This document shows, in pieces, positions 61,016 through 64,000 of a DNA stretch of 64,000 nt. Every line of letters begins with the position of its first letter. Position 1 is the stretch's first letter. Origin of the DNA: Enoplolaimus lenunculus. Its lineage: Eukaryota; Nematoda; Enoplea; Enoplida; Thoracostomopsidae. The translations under genes were made by a program, and so were the position numbers. Location of the stretch: positions 89,831-153,830 of the forward strand of contig JASANG010000798.1 in assembly GCA_030248215.1 (NCBI GenBank). The letters run 5' to 3'. The notes below the pieces were generated by a model. It saw nothing but the letters and a program-made list of their open reading frames with translations. It was not told where the DNA came from and did no database searches.

Positions 61016-62448
61016 AGACTGTTTACAAATCTACAAAACGGATAATTGAGCAGTTAGCTAATAGATAATTTGCATATTAGCATAGTTTATAAGCCTAAAT
61101 TAGGCCTTTTTACAATACTTCACTATTTATTAAGGTTAAAAGCAATATAATTTCAGCACTAAAGGATTCTTAGGTGCGAGGAATCTGAATAAATTGTTTA
61201 CAAACGTCTAAAACTAATAATTGAGTAGTTAGGTAATAGATAATTTGCATATAAGCATAGTTGATAAGCCTAAATTAGGCGTTTTTACAATGTTGCACTA
61301 ATTATTAGGGTTACAAGCAATCTAATTTCAGTAATAATGAGTTTTCGGGTGCGAAGAATCTGAATAAATTGTCTACAAACCTTTAAAGGCGATTATCGAA
61401 TAGTTAGCTAATAGATAATTTGCATATTTGCTTAATTGACGAGACAAAATTAGAACTTTTTGAATTATTCCAATAATTATTAGGGTGGCTGAAATGTTTT
61501 TGCGTGCGAGGAATCTGAGGAAATTGCTTACAAACCTCCAAAACCGATAAATGAATAGTTAGCTAATAAATAATTTGCATATTACCTTAATTGCTTACGT
61601 GTGTTCGAGCTTCGCTCAATAAATGTAGTGCCACTACGACTGGTTATATAATTAGCTGATTAGTAACTTAATTGTCGGTATATGTGCATGATAAAGTGTA
61701 CAAAGCAAAAAGATTGCTTGACTTGAGTGCAAGCGGACCGAGTTTTGATTTCCGTCGTGGTCCTCTGTATCCGGACATATTTAACCCCTTCTCACATTGA
61801 GTTGCCTATAGGGCAACTCAGCGCATTGTATATACGTTAAATAATATATATCGCACATAGGCAACTCAGCGCATTGTATATACGTTAAATAATATATATC
61901 GCACCGTGTTTAACAATTGCAACACGTATACATAGTACTAAATCACCACAAGACATGAGAGCGCCCTCGGGCTCGAGCGTCAAGCTTCTATAGCTGAGTG
62001 GTGATGTATACGCCTCCCACTCCAGTCAGTGGAGTTCAAATCCTAGCATAAATGTAGGTCTCAGGGGAAATAGAAAATATTCATGTGACAAAGGGTTAAA
62101 GCACTGTTTCACACCATTAGAGGATCAAAGCAGATGCGCTCTGACATTCCGAGACAAGCATTTTCGACAATTATTTGCAAACAACGTTTGTCAATTTTTG
62201 CATTTGTGTTCTAAGGACGTCTGGTCAATGGTCAAGCTGATTGGTAATGAATGAATGGCCCTCTGGATCGTTGTCAAATTTCAGAAAATTTTTTGTCAAA
62301 CGGATGTCGCTTGGGTCAACGGTAAACTAATAAACATATGTCGTAATGGGTCATTGTTCACACGTCGTGGATTCATTTTCAATCCCTGGGGCAGATAAAA
62401 TCTTTTAAAGCCACGACGATGTAATTCTGAATTCTATAAAACCAAGTG
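61016..62448 (-). repeat. Right arm of large inverted duplication
   Basis: Reverse complement of 58908-60339 (1433 against 1432 bp). The first match is AGACTGTTTACAAATC and the last ACCAAGTG. Sequence between the arms (60340-61015) is unique to this place and contains predicted P450 exon 6. Confidence 0.92.
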
Positions 62449-64000
62449 ACATCCGTTTGACAAAAAATTTTCTGAAATTTGACAACGATCCAAGGGCCAT
62501 TCATTCATTACCAATCAGCTTGACCATTGACCAGACGTCCTTAGAACACAAATGCAAAAATTGACAAACGTTGTTTGCAAATAATTGTCGAAAATGCTTG
62601 TCTCGGAAATGTCAGAGCGCATCTGCTTCGATCCTCTAATGGTGTGAAACAGTGCTTTAACCCTTTGTCACATGAATATTTTCTATTTCCCCTGAGACCT
62701 ACATTTATGCTAGGATTGAATCTCGACTGACTGGAGTGGCAGGCTGATACCATCACCACTCAGCTATAGAGCTCTATGCTCGAGCCCGAGGGCGCTCTCA
62801 TGTCTTGTGGTGATTTAGTACTATGTATACGTGTTGCAATTGTTAAACACGGTGCGATATATATTATTTAACGTATATACAATGCGCTGAGTTGCCTATG
62901 TGCGATATATATTATTTAACGTATATACAATGCGCTGAGTTGCCTATAGCGCAACTCAATGTGAGAAGGGGTTAAATATGTCCGGATACAGAGGACCATG
63001 ACGGAAATCAAACCTTGTTCGGCTCTGCACTCAAGTCAAGCAATCTTTTTGCTTTGCATACACTTATCATGCACATATACCGACAATTTATAGTTACACC
63101 AATCAGCTAATTATATAACCAGTCGTAGTGGCACTACATTTATTGAGCGAAGCTCGAACACACGTAAGCAATTAAGGTAATATGCAAATTATTTTTTTGA
63201 TAACTATTCATTTATCGGTTTTGGAGGTTTGTAAGCAATTTCCTCAGATTCCTCGCACGCAAAAACATTTCAGCCACCCTAATAATTATTGGGAAATAAT
63301 TCAAAAAGTTCTAATTTTGTCTCGTCAATTAAGCAAATATGCAAATTATCTATTAGCTAACTATTCGATAATCGCCTTTAAAGGTTTGTAGACAATTTAT
63401 TCAGATTCTTCGCACCCGAAAACTCATTATTACTGAAATTAGATTGCTTGTAACCCTAATAATTAGTGCAACATTGTAAAAACGCCTAATTTAGGCTTAT
63501 CAACTATGCTTATATGCAAATTATCTATTACCTAACTACTCAATTATTAGTTTTAGCCGTTTGTAAACAATTTATTCAGATTCCTCGCACGCAAGAATCC
63601 TTTAGTGCTGAAATTATATTGCTTTTAACCTTAATAAATAGTGAAATATTGTAAAAAGGCCTAATTTAGGCTTATAATAATGATGCTAATATGCAAATGA
63701 TCTCATTAGCTAACTTGCTCAATCTATCCGTTTTGATAAACAATTGAACAACTGACACAGATACCTCGCCACGCAAAAACCCTTTAATGCTAAAAATTAG
63801 ATTGCTCTCTAACTGTAATAATTAGTGAAGATAATTGTGGAAAAAACTCAATTTTAGGATTAATTAATTATGCAAATTAGCCTGTAGCTAATAAAAACGG
63901 CTCCAAACTTCAAAACCTTAATCTAGAGGCTCACACCCAAGGTATTATTGGCTTTCCAATAAAAAAAAGTTTATCGAGCAATACGTAACTGAACGAAGTA
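62443..64000 (+). repeat. Third, direct copy of the duplicated segment
   Basis: It starts abruptly at the position equivalent to 59043 and runs to the window end, equivalent to about 60560, so it continues past the point where the arms of the palindrome stop. The junction with the right arm shares CAAG(T/C)GACA-like microhomology. From about 63660 onward it differs from the left arm by many single-base insertions, unlike the first kilobase. Confidence 0.88.

Overview
The window looks like the nuclear genome of an invertebrate animal, most likely a nematode. It is AT-rich, its genes are split into many short exons, and the introns end in TTTCAG/TTTTAG-type acceptors. It carries a patched-related (PTR) transporter gene of the kind expanded in nematodes, a CYP4-type P450, and short interstitial tracts of TTAGGC/GCCTAA, the nematode telomere word. 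No bacterial, organellar or retroviral genes were recognised. Species and clade cannot be fixed from sequence alone.

Five protein-coding loci can be supported. (1) 2.6-4.6 kb (+): the 3' exon of an unrecognised Asn/Gln/Ser/Thr-rich protein. (2) 10.6-14.1 kb (-): a three-exon histone H3 variant, reassembled as 148 aa, with features of a centromeric H3 (CenH3/CENP-A). (3) 20.3-33.4 kb (+): a complete canonical nuclear poly(A) polymerase, reassembled as 20 phase-consistent exons encoding 1107 aa, with an Asn-rich insertion in its C-terminal RNA-binding region and a long low-complexity tail ending in a conserved IKL-type motif. (4) 38.0-49.3 kb (-): a patched-related, sterol-sensing-domain protein, 14 exons and 886 residues, with the first exon or exons not found. 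(5) 55.2-60.7 kb (+): the N-terminal half of a CYP4-family cytochrome P450; its heme-binding half lies outside the window.

Repeats fill most of the remaining space. At 5.7-7.8 kb there is a foldback element built from opposed arrays of an 81-bp unit. Four copies of a hAT-type MITE (TIR CAGGGTGCAACCGG, 8-bp target duplications) sit in the introns of the H3 variant and the poly(A) polymerase gene. Between 14.4 and 19.1 kb lies a cluster of tRNA-derived SINEs and related hAT-type elements. Two near-identical hAT MITEs (TIR CAGTGGCGGATCCA) occur at 50.3 and 57.8 kb, the first nested in another MITE. A CpG-rich 30-31-bp minisatellite lies in a PTR intron at 46.1-46.4 kb.

The 3' end, 58.9-64.0 kb, is dominated by a large young inverted duplication: two arms of about 1.43 kb plus a third, direct copy. 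It flanks a short predicted P450 exon and contains a roughly 175-bp tandem repeat related to one in a poly(A) polymerase intron. The genes do not form an operon or pathway: they alternate in strand and belong to chromosome biology, mRNA 3'-end formation, lipid or small-molecule transport, and oxidation.
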